Shown: positions 1-11,065 of the stretch, in pieces | Layout of the letters: each line of letters begins with the position of its first letter | Position numbering within the stretch: the first letter of the stretch is position 1 | NCBI RefSeq assembly: GCF_010093535.1 | Contig: NW_022985168.1 | Span: 1,452,537-1,516,536 of the forward strand | Direction: 5' to 3' | Length of the DNA stretch: 64,000 bases | Source of the DNA: Lindgomyces ingoldianus | Taxonomy: Eukaryota; Ascomycota; Dothideomycetes; Pleosporales; Lindgomycetaceae | The notes under the pieces: generated by a model | What the model saw: only the letters and a program-made list of their open reading frames with translations | Told to the model about the DNA's origin: nothing | The model's database searches: none | Translations under genes and position numbers: made by a program

Positions 1-914
1 ACAAAGAAGACATCTACGGATCGCTGAATCGCTCTTTCACAAGACTCAGGGTCCAAGCAGCTATCCACGGTAGTATGGCCCCTGGTGTAACCACGTCGTC
101 GACGAGAGAAATGGAGGCCATAGGGCTGATGCCACGTTCGTTCTCAAGCATATTTGAGTCTCGAATATGTTTGGACAATGAGTACAATGCCATTTTTGGA
201 TATATGAGAGGCCTGCGCGATCACGACAGATACTCTTCGTTTAGCGACATGGACGACGCAGTCATTGACGCTATCCAACTAACTCATCTCCGACGACTTG
301 AGCAGTGGAAAGGGGCTACCGAAGCATTGATGGCAGGCTCAGTTGTACATCAAGACACGTCTTTGACTCCGAGTTTCATGTACCTTCACGTGTACTATAC
401 ACTAGTAACCGTGTTACTAACGACTCTCCTCAGCGATGAAATGTCTTTTGATCAGCATATTCTCGACTTTGAGCAGATATTGACACTTTCCGAGAAACTC
501 ATACATGAGCACCGCCGCGAAAAGCCTCCGCCATTATCCTTTGATATGGGAATTATACCACCATTATTCTTCATTGTGCTCAAATGCCGACTATTACGGC
601 TGCGGTTGAAAGCGTTGGAGCTGCTGAGACTCGCCCCTGAGCAAGAAGGAATGTGGCTTCGGGATAGTATTCTTAAAATCTGCGAATGGAAGATCGCCAC
701 AGAGGAAGCAGGAAGAGGTGATCTACCTTTGGATGCTCTGTTACCCGAGTCTGCCAGGATTTACCAAGAGCACATCGTGGATGAAAGACAATGCAAGGGG
801 TCGACTGTGATGCGTCTAAAGTACAGAAAAGGACCTCCTCGCCCAGGAGACTTGGAGAGCGTGGAGTTGCCGGCTAATATGGGAATAGTGCGAGCTATGG
901 GCAACATGCTGTGA
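1..914 (+). CDS. C-terminal part of a fungal transcription factor (Fungal_trans_2 / DUF3468 type), 5' end outside window
   Basis: The reading frame is open from base 3 through an in-frame ATG at 75 to TGA at 912-914, so the gene starts left of the window and the ATG need not be the true start. The visible product is about 303 residues, mostly helical, with the layout of the middle and C-terminal regions of Zn2Cys6 regulators of the Fungal_trans_2 group. These include a segment near the start with RSFTRLRVQAAIHGS, a hydrophobic helix around PPLFFIVLKCRLLRLRLKAL, and the following REG-W-like block EQEGMWLRDSILKICEWKIA. The zinc cluster is expected upstream and is not seen. Proteins of this group act in the nucleus and are often linked to secondary metabolism or catabolism, but no target can be inferred here. 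The next gene is on the other strand about 1.3 kb away. Confidence 0.72.
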   Translation, partial: KEDIYGSLNRSFTRLRVQAAIHGSMAPGVTTSSTREMEAIGLMPRSFSSIFESRICLDNEYNAIFGYMRGLRDHDRYSSFSDMDDAVIDAIQLTHLRRLEQWKGATEALMAGSVVHQDTSLTPSFMYLHVYYTLVTVLLTTLLSDEMSFDQHILDFEQILTLSEKLIHEHRREKPPPLSFDMGIIPPLFFIVLKCRLLRLRLKALELLRLAPEQEGMWLRDSILKICEWKIATEEAGRGDLPLDALLPESARIYQEHIVDERQCKGSTVMRLKYRKGPPRPGDLESVELPANMGIVRAMGNML

Positions 915-2252
915 ATGGGAGTAGAAAAGTCCATTGGAAGCATGAAGAACGTTGCTACCAAGTACAAACCAGGAACGGCCGTAGTGCAATAGTGCAGTGG
1001 CTGATGTTACTAGACTTTAGATATTCCAGCCGTTGCAAGAGGTTCGTACGGAGTTGGAAAATTCAATGTTTAGCATTTCCTTGCCAAACGTGAATTGCGA
1101 CGGGACTTCGGGAAGCAGCAATAGGCACAGAGTTGCCAGATTAGGAAAGAATGAATGCGACAAATGAGGACCTCACTCCAACTTCTCTGGGAATTCAACC
1201 AAGCAACAATGAGCTCAAATTCATCCCATGCAGCTTCAAGTGAGCTCAATCACCCTAACCATCATCATGATCAAGCATCAAAGACCTCAACAATATTCTA
1301 CTCCATCTCGTTGCTTGGGAACAAATACACCAGTTCAGATTCAACTTCATGATCAATCTCTCGCCCTGAGATGGTAGACGCATCTAACCCAAAGAACGAG
1401 GACTGGTTCAAGACCACCTTGGGACAAAAAAAGGACACCAAAGTTCGCGAAATCCATAGCTCGTCTGAGAAGTATGAGAATTCCAGTGGGGTCAATGAGA
1501 ATGAAAAACCTGCCAGCGGAGGTGTAACAGTAACCAAAGAGACAATGGGGGAATTATGCAACTTTGGAAACCAGGTTTCTGCATAAAGAAGAAGAGTACA
1601 GCAACACTCGCCAGCACAGCTGGTGAGGTACAACTACTAATGGAGCTGGGTGAGGTGCGTTCCCCTCCTATAAAACGAACTCCTCGTCGACCAATCCTCA
1701 AGCCACCGGAGGCATCATCTTGGAACCGCGATAACCGGTTAAAAAAAATGACTTGAGCCCATTTTGATACTCGGCCAATACCAATGACATGAGAAGGGCA
1801 GGCTCGGTTCCAGCGAGAGGTTACGACTCAGCTAACCTAGTTTCAAAAGGATAAGGGCGTGAATAAGGATGACCTAGATATAGAGGATACGGATATGCAG
1901 ATGGAAAACCAGGAGAGCCTAACAAGGGGGACAAAGTCACACGATTAGACCTCCTAAGCGACCGGGTTCGCGTCGGAGCTATCCTGTGAATACCGTTAAG
2001 TGATCTAACCTCTCTAGAGGTCTATTTCAACCTCTTCCTCCCTCACATCTATGACAATGGTGTAGCCGGTGCGGTTCGGCTATTGTTCCTGCATGCGGTG
2101 GCGATACAATGTACTACGCTATTAATCTAGCTGCCGCTTTCACTTTAGGCGGAAGAGTGAAGATATGGCATTCACAATAAGCTATACTGACACAGCTTGA
2201 AGCGCGAACGAAGAACAGCAGAAAAGTTGAAATCTATTTAGGGCTAGCACAG
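915..2252. other. Intergenic stretch without a supported gene
   Basis: Several short open frames occur on both strands (the longest about 110 codons), but none shows a recognisable motif, splice pattern or conserved look. I see no RNA gene or clear repeat. The stretch separates the regulator from the 3' end of the receptor gene. Confidence 0.5.
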
Positions 2253-5200
2253 CTAAACAGCACCCTGCCAAGATTTCAGGACACTCTCAGATACAACTCG
2301 GGAAGGATGATTGAATCTATAGACACTCTGCTTCATTCTAACCACATATTCCAGTAGCGTGACGGCCTCCTTGACCTGTCCGTTGGCCTGGTATGCTGTG
2401 GCGAGCACGTGCTGCGACGCTAGTCGATCGGGATGGTCTTCTGCGAGCACTTCTGNNNNNNNNNNNNNNNNNNNNNNNNNNNNNNNNNNNNNNNNNNNNN
2501 NNNNNNNNNNNNNNNNNNNNNNNNNNNNNNNNNNNNNNNNNNNNNNNNNNNNNNNNNNNNNNNNNNNNNNNNNNNNNNNNNNNNNNNNNNNNNNNNNNNN
2601 NNNNNNNNNNNNNNNNNNNNNNNNNNNNNNNNNNNNNNNNNNNNNNNNNNNNNNNNNNNNNNNNNNNNNNNNNNNNNNNNNNNNNNNNNNNNNNNNNNNN
2701 NNNNNNNNNNNNNNNNNNNNNNNNNNNNNNNNNNNNNNNNNNNNNNNNNNNNNNNNNNNNNNNNNNNNNNNNNNNNNNNNNNNNNNNNNNNNNNNNNNNN
2801 NNNNNNNNNNNNNNNNNNNNNNNNNNNNNNNNNNNNNNNNNNNNNNNNNNNNNNNNNNNNNNNNNNNNNNNNNNNNNNNNNNNNNNNNNNNNNNNNNNNN
2901 NNNNNNNNNNNNNNNNNNNNNNNNNNNNNNNNNNNNNNNNNNNNNNNNNNNNNNNNNNNNNNNNNNNNNNNNNNNNNNNNNNNNNNNNNNNNNNNNNNNN
3001 NNNNNNNNNNNNNNNNNNNNNNNNNNNNNNNNNNNNNNNNNNNNNNNNNNNNNNNNNNNNNNNNNNNNNNNNNNNNNNNNNNNNNNNNNNNNNNNNNNNN
3101 NNNNNNNNNNNNNNNNNNNNNNNNNNNNNNNNNNNNNNNNNNNNNNNNNNNNNNNNNNNNNNNNNNNNNNNNNNNNNNNNNNNNNNNNNNNNNNNNNNNN
3201 NNNNNNNNNNNNNNNNNNNNNNNNNNNNNNNNNNNNNNNNNNNNNNNNNNNNNNNNNNNNNNNNNNNNNNNNNNNNNNNNNNNNNNNNNNNNNNNNNNNN
3301 NNNNNNNNNNNNNNNNNNNNNNNNNNNNNNNNNNNNNNNCTTCTGCGAGCACTTCTGTACGTATCGCGACAACGCGTTCCAGCAGCCCGACTGCCTCCTT
3401 GACCTGTCCGTTGGCTTGGTATGCGATGGCGAGCACATGCTGCGACAGCAGCCGCTTTGAGTCCCTCTTGTCCAATTCTTCCCTCTGCTTGCATGACTCC
3501 TCAAGCCATCTCACTGCTTCCCGGATCCTCCCATCTACTCGTAGGCATCGTCCCACCAAGAGACACAGCTCCGACCTCTCTTCTGCTGGATAGCTTTGGT
3601 TGTCCTCCAGCAGCCGCAGCGCGTGCGGTAGATACTTCCTCCATACTGTCCGGTTTGCATAGTCGTCTGACGGGAACACATTGACTAGCTGCCTAGTGGC
3701 TTTTTTGGCCACCCCTCTAGTGTCGCTATATTGCGTGACCCAGATCCGGGTAGCTAAGTGCACCAGTCGGTGCACATCATACTCCTCTTCATTCCCTCGT
3801 CTCACCAGGAAGGAGTACCCACAGAGCATGCTGATTGCGTCTTCCATTCGCACTTCTGACTGCACGCTTGGCAGGATAGAGCGCGGAATGGCTTTCCATT
3901 CAATGCATGATATAAATTGCAGAAGGTCTGCTGCAACGGCATCGTGCACACGGATGTGGTTAAATGACACTACCCATGTTGTGGCCACCGCATTTGCCGA
4001 GTCTTTGTATCGTGTATCGTCGCGGAACTCCCGGCTCATGAGCTCGACGAGGTCCTGCTCTGTGCTCTGTAGTAGCTGTAGGTACTTGGCAATAGACACG
4101 CCAGTTCTGTTAAGGTAGGCCGCTGCCTGTGCGATCGCCAGAGGTAGATATGTTAGCTCATCCAGAAATGTCTCCTTCTTTGTATTGTCGCAGAGAAGGT
4201 CCTTCCCAGTCAGGGATTTCTTGAGGAAGTTGCCCGCGTCTTGTCGATTCATCGGCCCGAGCTCTAGCACATCGCCGCGTGTTAGGTCTGCTGCTATCTG
4301 CTGCGTGCGTGTAGTGAACAGGGTCACACCCTCCTCGCTCTGTGGTAGATAATTAGCAATGCCGGTCGCCTGTCCTGTCCCAAAGACGATGTCTGGATTG
4401 TCGGCGTTGTCGACCACCAACAGCCACTTCCCCGCTCGCGCTGAGCCCAGGTGCCGCTTGAGCAGCTCTTTCGCATCACCCTTGCCGTTGGTGGCCTGAG
4501 GCATGCCAAGGAGTCGCAACACTTCAGTGCACGCCTGTTCGAAGCTCTCCATGCTCAGCGCAGGCACCCAGAAGACGGAGAAATCGGGCCAGTTCTCCCT
4601 CACCGTGTACGCAAACTGCAGCGCGACTTGCGTCTTGCCTGTCCCGCCAAGCCCGACAACTGACATCTTGTAGCACGCTCTGTCGACCATGAGCCGCTGC
4701 TTCAGCACGTCGAGCTCATTCTTCCGCCCAACGAACGATCGGTTGGGGAGGAACGGGATGGAGTAGATTGCCTTCTCTATCACGCTATTAGCTATGCTCT
4801 AATACAGGGAGGAAAACAGCTACACTAACTGCGCGCGCTCTGAATCGCCTCTTCGACTGTCCAAGTCTTTGCTACATCAGTTGGCGGAATCACCAATAGC
4901 ACCTCCTTCGCATACGCCGCCGCGACCCCCGCCGCATATGGCTGCCATCTCTTGTTCTTGTGCGAGTCTGAGTAGTCGCAAATGCCGCGGACGACGAGGC
5001 AGGGGAAGCTGTTCATCAGGCCCGCCGCCTCCATCTCGAAGCAGAGCACCCCGCCGAGCTCCGCGCTGACGCTGTCTCGCTCTGCCGCGTTCTTCATCAC
5101 TTGGTTTCCCGACGCGATCGTCCCGTAGTGAGACACCACCTCCTCGTCGCGCGGCTCCCGGTCTTGATAGCGATCGGTCCTGCATCCGTCGCACGTCTGC

Positions 5201-5805
5201 CCGCCCTCGTGGTCGTAGCCCGCGTCGAACAAGACGTCAGGCCCTGTCTTGCTGCGCTGAAACTTGGGGTTGCGCTCGAGCTTGCTGATATGCTCCGACA
5301 CCTTGCTCTTCCCTCGGAACTCATTCGCCCGTACCTTCGCGACCGCGCCGAGCAGCAACTGCGGCGGCGCATTAAGCGATCCCGTCCGCTCGAACCCGCT
5401 CGCCGTCGCCTTGCCAGAGTCGTACTGCACCACCCCGCCGAACATCTTCTCTGGCTGGCTGACCACTACGTCTCCGAGCCGAATGTCCGCCGCTGCACTG
5501 GGAACTCCGCCGCCGATGCCGACCATCAGCCCAAAGCGAATTCCCTTGAACGTCGACCTCATCTGCGTCGCCACGACCGCCGCGGGGTTGTTGCCGATGC
5601 GTCCAGCCGGCAGGCACACGATCGCGACGTTGTGACCCGCAATGGACCCGAGGGAGTACAGGTTCTCATCGCTGTCGTCTATATCGCGCTCCAGGTCTGC
5701 GTGCTCTTCGTCCAGCATCTCCTGTGCTGCCGCCAGCTCGACCGGGAGCGCGCACACCCATCCTACCGTGTATTCCTCGCGGGGGAGCCGGGGAAGCTGG
5801 GCCAT
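2253..5805 (-). CDS. NLR-type receptor: PNP_UDP nucleosidase - NB-ARC - TPR
   Basis: Two exons, complement(2253..4776, 4830..5805), with a 53-base intron (donor GTTAGT, acceptor ATAG) joining the two frames in phase. Exon 1 (about 325 residues) is a nucleoside phosphorylase/nucleosidase-like domain with VGWVCALPVE, glycine-rich VGIGGGVPS, substrate motif CFEMEAAG and catalytic-type VRGICDYSDSHKN, so it looks enzymatically competent. Exon 2 begins with the NB-ARC ATPase: Walker A VGLGGTGKTQ, Walker B KWLLVVDNAD, TTRT, LPLAIAQ, and an MHD-like VHRLVH. It ends in TPRs of 42 residues. Known biology: in fungal NLRs the PNP_UDP domain is a common N-terminal effector, and the NB-ARC-TPR part senses and oligomerises. 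The 884-base run of N lies in the TPR block, so the repeat number is unknown and the two flanks are out of frame as assembled. A pyrimidine-rich tract (minus strand) precedes the ATG. Confidence 0.9.
2456..3339. other. Assembly gap (884 N) inside the TPR repeats
   Basis: The run of N is flanked on both sides by the same 18 bases (2438-2455 and 3340-3357), which encode part of the repeated EVLAE segment. The gap therefore very likely reflects a collapsed or unresolved array of near-identical 126-base TPR units. Confidence 0.95.
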
Positions 5806-6156
5806 CTAGAGCCGTCACGGCGGGAGGGGAGAGGAGAGAGAGTAGAGGGGAAGTATGGAGTGAGGGTGATGGCTGAGAAGGCCTGGCGCTGCCGCTCAGC
5901 CTCATGGCGACTCTGGGCAGCCCGGTCAGACTGAGGTGTGGTTGTCCAGCTGCTGCCGCAGGTGCTGACGGGGGCAGGATCAACGCGGCCCGCCATTGCC
6001 TGATCCCGAAGCGCAAGGCGCCACGGCGCCTCATGCGCAGCCATGTCAATCGTTGCAGCCACATCTAACTAAAACTTGAACATATTCTATGAATGCTAAT
6101 ATTGTTAAACATACATATCTCAATCCTTGTATTATTGAGGCAACGATAAACACAAT

Positions 6157-7113
6157 TCATGCTAATTTCTCGCGCGTTCTCCTCTTCTCCCGCCAAACCC
6201 TAGTTGCCATCGTCAAGCACGTCAGCGGGATCGCAAACGCCTAGTAGATCTAGAACTTGCTAGAAACGGACCATCTCGACGGCTCAGTACCTCGACCCGG
6301 AGAGTAGTTGAAAAAGCTCATGCTAAAGATTGCCTATTTGCGTTAGCAGCCGTGGCAGCTACCAGAAAAGACTCACTGATAAGAAGGTCGGTGGTAAGAA
6401 AGCCATCGTGACTATTGAAATTGTCCTCATAGCGCTGCTGTCCATCTTTGCTGCCTCTCCTAGTCTTGTCATAGCCTGACTGTCTCGCTGGGCAATCATG
6501 TTGTATGCCTACAAATGCATAAGCGAAGCGACAATCACAGCTATCGGGGGTTGTGCTTACAAGTGAAACCTCGTTCTGTAGCCGCTCCTTATTGGACTGT
6601 GACCGGCGCTCGAGATTTCGAAGCATCCGGATCTGTGATTCTATGTGCATCTGGAGTTGAGAAGAGGCCTTGACTGGCTGTCCTTTCTCGCTTATATCCG
6701 AACAATCCCGCACTTGTCGCTCCATCGCCTGTAGCGTTTCGATAGACGCGCCGAGCGTTTCGTGGGAGTGAATAGTGTGCCTGGCTGCCTCGTGCAGTGA
6801 GATGAAGTCGTAAAGTCCATAAGCGATCCTGTCAAAGGCCATCAACACAACCGAAGTCTTGGTGCGCCCACTGCCTCACCTTTTCAATGCTGCGCACAAT
6901 ATCTCGCACAGACCACACAGTGGAGTCTTGAAGAGACACAACTGCCTCTATAACTGCCACATGCAATGAATATGGTTCAAAAGGCGGAATCGTCGGCCAC
7001 ATGCTTAGAAGAGCACTGTGTAGAAGGCAACGAAAAGAAGTAGGTACGCCAATGCACAAAACCGCACATCGGTTAGGGAGCCAGTGTGAAACGAAAGTCA
7101 ATTTGTGCCACAC
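6157..7113 (-). pseudogene. CorA-like membrane protein, disabled by nonsense changes and a frameshift
   Basis: Three exons can be read, about complement(6157..6333, 6377..6508, 6561..7113), with introns of 43 and 52 bases. The product matches the fungal CorA-like family. The N-terminal part has PYSLHVAVIEAVVSLQD and STVWSVRDIVRSIEK, followed by LHEAARHTIHSHETL, RSQSNKERLQNEVSL, AYNMIAQRDSQAM, and the membrane segment TMAFLPPTFLSAIFSMSFF. The second membrane segment should start FWIYW; here the two tryptophans are TAG stops (SKF-stop-IY-stop-AFAIPLTCL). A frameshift near 6840-6850 separates the first and second parts of exon 1. Both stops fit TGG to TAG, which is CpA to TpA on the plus strand, the change favoured by repeat-induced point mutation (RIP). 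The family is related to CorA magnesium channels, but its role in filamentous fungi is unknown. Confidence 0.78.
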
Positions 7114-7117
7114 ATAG

Positions 7118-7308
7118 CTCGAGCCTGACCATCCCGCTCGACTGGCGTCGCAGCACGAGCTCGCCAGAGCAGACAGGCCAAGGAGGCAGTTGGGCTACTA
7201 GAATATGTGGTTAGAATGAAGCAAAGGGTCTATAGATTCGATCATCCTTCCCAAGTCGTATCTAAGAGTGTCCTGAGATCTTGGCGGGATGCTTTGTCGC
7301 TGTGCTAG
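7118..7308 (+). pseudogene. Relic of an NLR TPR tail, inverted relative to the intact receptor
   Basis: This plus-strand piece resembles the 3' end of the receptor gene at 2253-5805. Its last 38 codons read LLEYVVRMKQRVYRFDHPSQ and on through SVLRSWRDAL to a TAG at 7306-7308, against LLEYVVRMKQSVYRFNHPSR and SVLKSWQGAV in the receptor. Base-level similarity starts near 7118 and runs a little past the stop codon into the 3' flank. About 12 bases present in the receptor are missing inside the TPR part. No NB-ARC or start codon is attached, so it is a relic. Confidence 0.8.
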
Positions 7309-8347
7309 ACTAAATAGCTTAACTTATATATTGCCACATATCACGGTGTTCAGATGTATCGCAATACCACACAGACCAGCATCGATAAATCGCGACATCT
7401 CGGCGCAAATTAGACCCCTATATAACCCATACTTATAGCAGGTAGAGTTAGAGAGGTCTGATAGCTAATTACAGTATTCCTAGAATAGCTCCAATACGAA
7501 CTCACTCGCTTACCAAGTTTAATTATGTGATCAATTGCCTGTTGTCTATGCAGGAGCGTGCTTTGATATCACTCCTCATCCAAAATCGGGTTAAAGATAA
7601 TCCGTACGCTTCGACCACTAGCACAGCCACATATCTTCCAGTGCAATACCCCACTCGTGCAAAGAGTAAGATGTGCGGGGTCATCTCACATTAGCCCAGA
7701 TTAGTTGTTCACTTCTGTTAGAGGTCCAATCAGCAGCGCGTCGCTGCATGAAATTGCTCTCTACAGCGCGTATATGGCTCATGATGACTTCCTAACGCCT
7801 AAGAGAGCCTCTGGGGCTTAGACAAGGTTATTCTATAAGAATTCAGAGCAACAAGGACTTAGAGTTAGCATTGTAGGGAGGGAAGTCTACACACTATAAA
7901 AGAAGGCGTTATACAAATGAGGCTCGGAGACGACGACGCAAAGGTAATCTTTTATAGGGGTACATTACAGGCATTTAGAATTTGCTACAGAGCATTACTT
8001 TTACAGAAATGTAGCAATATTCGTTGTGCGCATAAGCTCTTCAATTGCTAACAGTTAAAGTACCCCTTATTTTTCTCAGCACAGAGTGTTTCTCGCTAAG
8101 CAGTAAGGGACGTTACTAGGGAAAACCCTGCCCTGCAGAAACGTAACGGACGCTACAGGGAACACTAGAGTTTAATGCTTGATCTACTGAAAAAGGTGCA
8201 TAATGCTGTCCATTCAATACACAATGCGCTTGAGAAATATATTCGTGAGGACATAGCGGCTGAGCAAGAGCAGCTTGTGTTTTGCGTTGTTGGGAGAGTC
8301 TGTTAAAGGACAAGAATATAATCCGGCTGGATGAATTTATTTGTAGC
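7309..8347. other. Intergenic stretch without a supported gene
   Basis: Rather AT-rich sequence with many in-frame stops on both strands. I recognise no coding family. It may be decayed mobile DNA, given the relic on its left and the LTR-like repeat on its right. Confidence 0.4.
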
Positions 8348-8585
8348 TGTCCGTACGCAGCAGCAGCGTCGCGGCCTGGATACGAGCGATCGCGCACGAG
8401 CAGGATCACGTATCTATGTCACATGATGCTCGTGCGCGAACCTCCGTGCGCGAACATCTAGATATCCCCCTTTTCCTCCGTACGGAGAAAAAGACAAGAG
8501 CAATAGAACCAGAAACATGTTGCCCTCACCTTACCTACCTCGTACGCTGTGCACACCGTACACCACTCTTACTCTTGCTACTTAA
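8348..8585 (+). repeat. LTR-like dispersed repeat, copy A
   Basis: Begins TGTCCGTACGCAG and ends TCTTACTCTTGCTACTTAA. A second copy in the same orientation lies at 62277-62492. The right halves are nearly identical (for example CGTACGCTGTGCACACCGTAC), the middles diverge, and similarity stops abruptly at both ends. The TG start suggests a solo LTR, but no target-site duplication or internal retrotransposon gene is visible. Confidence 0.6.
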
Positions 8586-11065
8586 GTGCTCATACCATAA
8601 GCAGCTAGCTGTCAGAGCCCATTCAACAGTAGCGTTAATTACTGTAATTTATCATACTCAAATGCCCTGGGGATGGATACGATGCCCAGTAGCCGGACAA
8701 CCTCTATTTTCTTCAGCAGGGTCTATACAACTATGAAGAGCTTGGGGACTGTGAATGCAAGCGAGCATATGCGCAACATTTCATTCGATATCGAGCGGGC
8801 GTAGTCGTTACGACAAAAACTGAAAGTACTGGATAGGAATATGTCATTATTGCTATGTGCTACAGTGGGTGGAAAGGGCCTTTGGCCGTACCAGTGGCTC
8901 TGCCCCTAGGATCGAGTCAGAATTTCGAGTGGTTTGAGAAGCTTCTTCCACCCGAAGGAAACCGGACAGTCTCACGTTATGGAGTGCCGGAGGTAGAGTA
9001 CTGTCTTAGTAAGACTATAGACTAACGATGCGCACTTGAATGTGGATTCCTGGAGGCCATATTCGTTGTAGTGATGAACATCCTCAAGCCCGCTTGGTCT
9101 GTTGGGATATATTAAACGTTCAAGTCCGATAATAAAGAGACGCTAGGGCCCGGAGAGGAAGACAAGCGGAACCAGAAGATTTAATTACCACAGGCTCTGC
9201 TATTACGTCATTCCTAGAAGACCCTGTTCCATAAACGCCATGTATGAGTATCGTCGAAAAAGAGGATTTTCTGAATGGCATCTGGGCTCCGCCGGCTCCC
9301 TATGGGGCCCATCCCCTGGCGGGACCGTATTCCGTGTGCAGTGCTCCTAGCAGTTGGATTACATCGATGGAAAACTGGCGTAGCTCTGTGGGTCCTTTCC
9401 AACAGGGGTGAATTCTAGACCGGCTACTAACTAAATATAAACAGTCTATCATACCTCTTGTCCCAGCTATATGTCTTCATGTGAAGCTTCATTAGCTAGT
9501 GAATGATTTTAAAATCGACGGGGTCGCACCGAAAGAACTCGGGTTGGGGAAGCGAGTCGATTCTTTTCATTCGGCGGCTGGACTAACATTATTTCATGGG
9601 CTGTTGATGCGTCACCGACCAAACGGGACATTCTAAGCCATATAACTTTAGACATCATTCCGCAAATAGCGGCCACTGGAATAGCCGCCTTACAGTCATG
9701 ATGGCAGCCCCGAGTACTACAAATATGCCACGCCCGTTACAAATCAGGACGGAACCACGGTCCATGAAAACAAGCGCAGTCTCCGAGTCACACATCCCTA
9801 AGATGGAATGGAGCAGGCTTCCGCTTACTCTGACCATATCGTTCCAATACTGGGCTCTAATACTGGGCTCTGAATCCGATTCCTTGGATAGCATTGCACT
9901 GGCTTACATCTCAAGCGGTCGTTTCGCCCGCGTGGATGTCCTGGATACTGGTTGGAAGTCATGGCGATGTCTATCAGTAAAGCCGGCTATTCTGCGCCCG
10001 GAATGATAAACGTGCTTGCGGCTTCTTCCGCTGTCTTTATGTTCGCTATTGGTGTTAGTGTTTGGAGTATCGAGAAACTTTCAGCGACGTGTAGTGCAGT
10101 TCTCAGTACTGCGTGCCACCTAAAGTATCCCAGGATGAGGCACCATGAAAAGGAAGTTCCCTGGGAGGTTGAGCTGTTGGATGACAATGGTTTGATGGAT
10201 GGAAGAGGAGGACGGTGAGAAAATATGGCACTGTCCTTCCACAAGTGGAAATGCGAGTTACCAACGCCCAGATAAGTTTTGCGACTAACGACTTGTTTAT
10301 AATAAGGGTAGATGTAAGACTAGAGATAGGTATGGATGAAGCTGGAGAGTTGTGGAATTGCATACGATTATATTTACAATTAGAGAAAGGGTTTTTGAGT
10401 CCAAATTATGGCAGCTATCGTGATGTTGAGGAGTTCAGATAAGTCTCCGTAGGCCAAAGATGCCCAGGCGGGATGCTGAAGTGGAAATGTGGGGAAGAAG
10501 TGAGAGGTGACGCACCACTGTCCCACCCATGTACTACGGATGTCTCTTTTTTTCGGGCTAGTGCTCACACGAGCCTTCCATCAACGTACAATGGTTTCAC
10601 ATCCATATTTCAGTTCATCAGACTCACGTCAGGTTGCGTGGTAATAAATTTCAAACAGATCTTTTCAACTTCACCATTTCACAAACGGCGTACCGGATTA
10701 AGTATCTGGGCATCTTTATCGGGCCCGTGTAGTGGGGTTGAGGCTGCGGAAATTGACTAAAATTAGTGGCGTTCGTATCGCGACAACGGTAGCCAAGCCA
10801 CGTCCAAGCTGACGTTCCGTTCCCCTTACAGCCAGCAATCCTGCGCCGCTCTCTCAGACAGAATTAAATACAACAATAACCCCTCCAACCTGGAGTTCTT
10901 CTCTCTTGCTTTTTGGTTGTGCTTTCGCAAACGTGTTTCTCATTGCAGCAAACGATTGAACCGCCCAATGCGCCTGTTGCCAACTTTATAATCGAGTATA
11001 AGGGGCGTGATTCTGGACACGCGAGCAGCCTCGAGAAGGATCACTGTTAGGGGTAGATAGGGAAG
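8586..11065. other. Intergenic stretch without a supported gene
   Basis: Short open frames occur around 9655-10440 on both strands, but none gave a recognisable family or a convincing spliced gene. The last 250 bases are presumably the promoter of the transporter at 11066. No RNA gene was recognised. Confidence 0.4.

Noticed and set aside
2253..3593. Plus- and minus-strand frames running through the run of N
   Set aside because: They are artefacts of untranslated N; only the minus-strand TPR reading continues the receptor.
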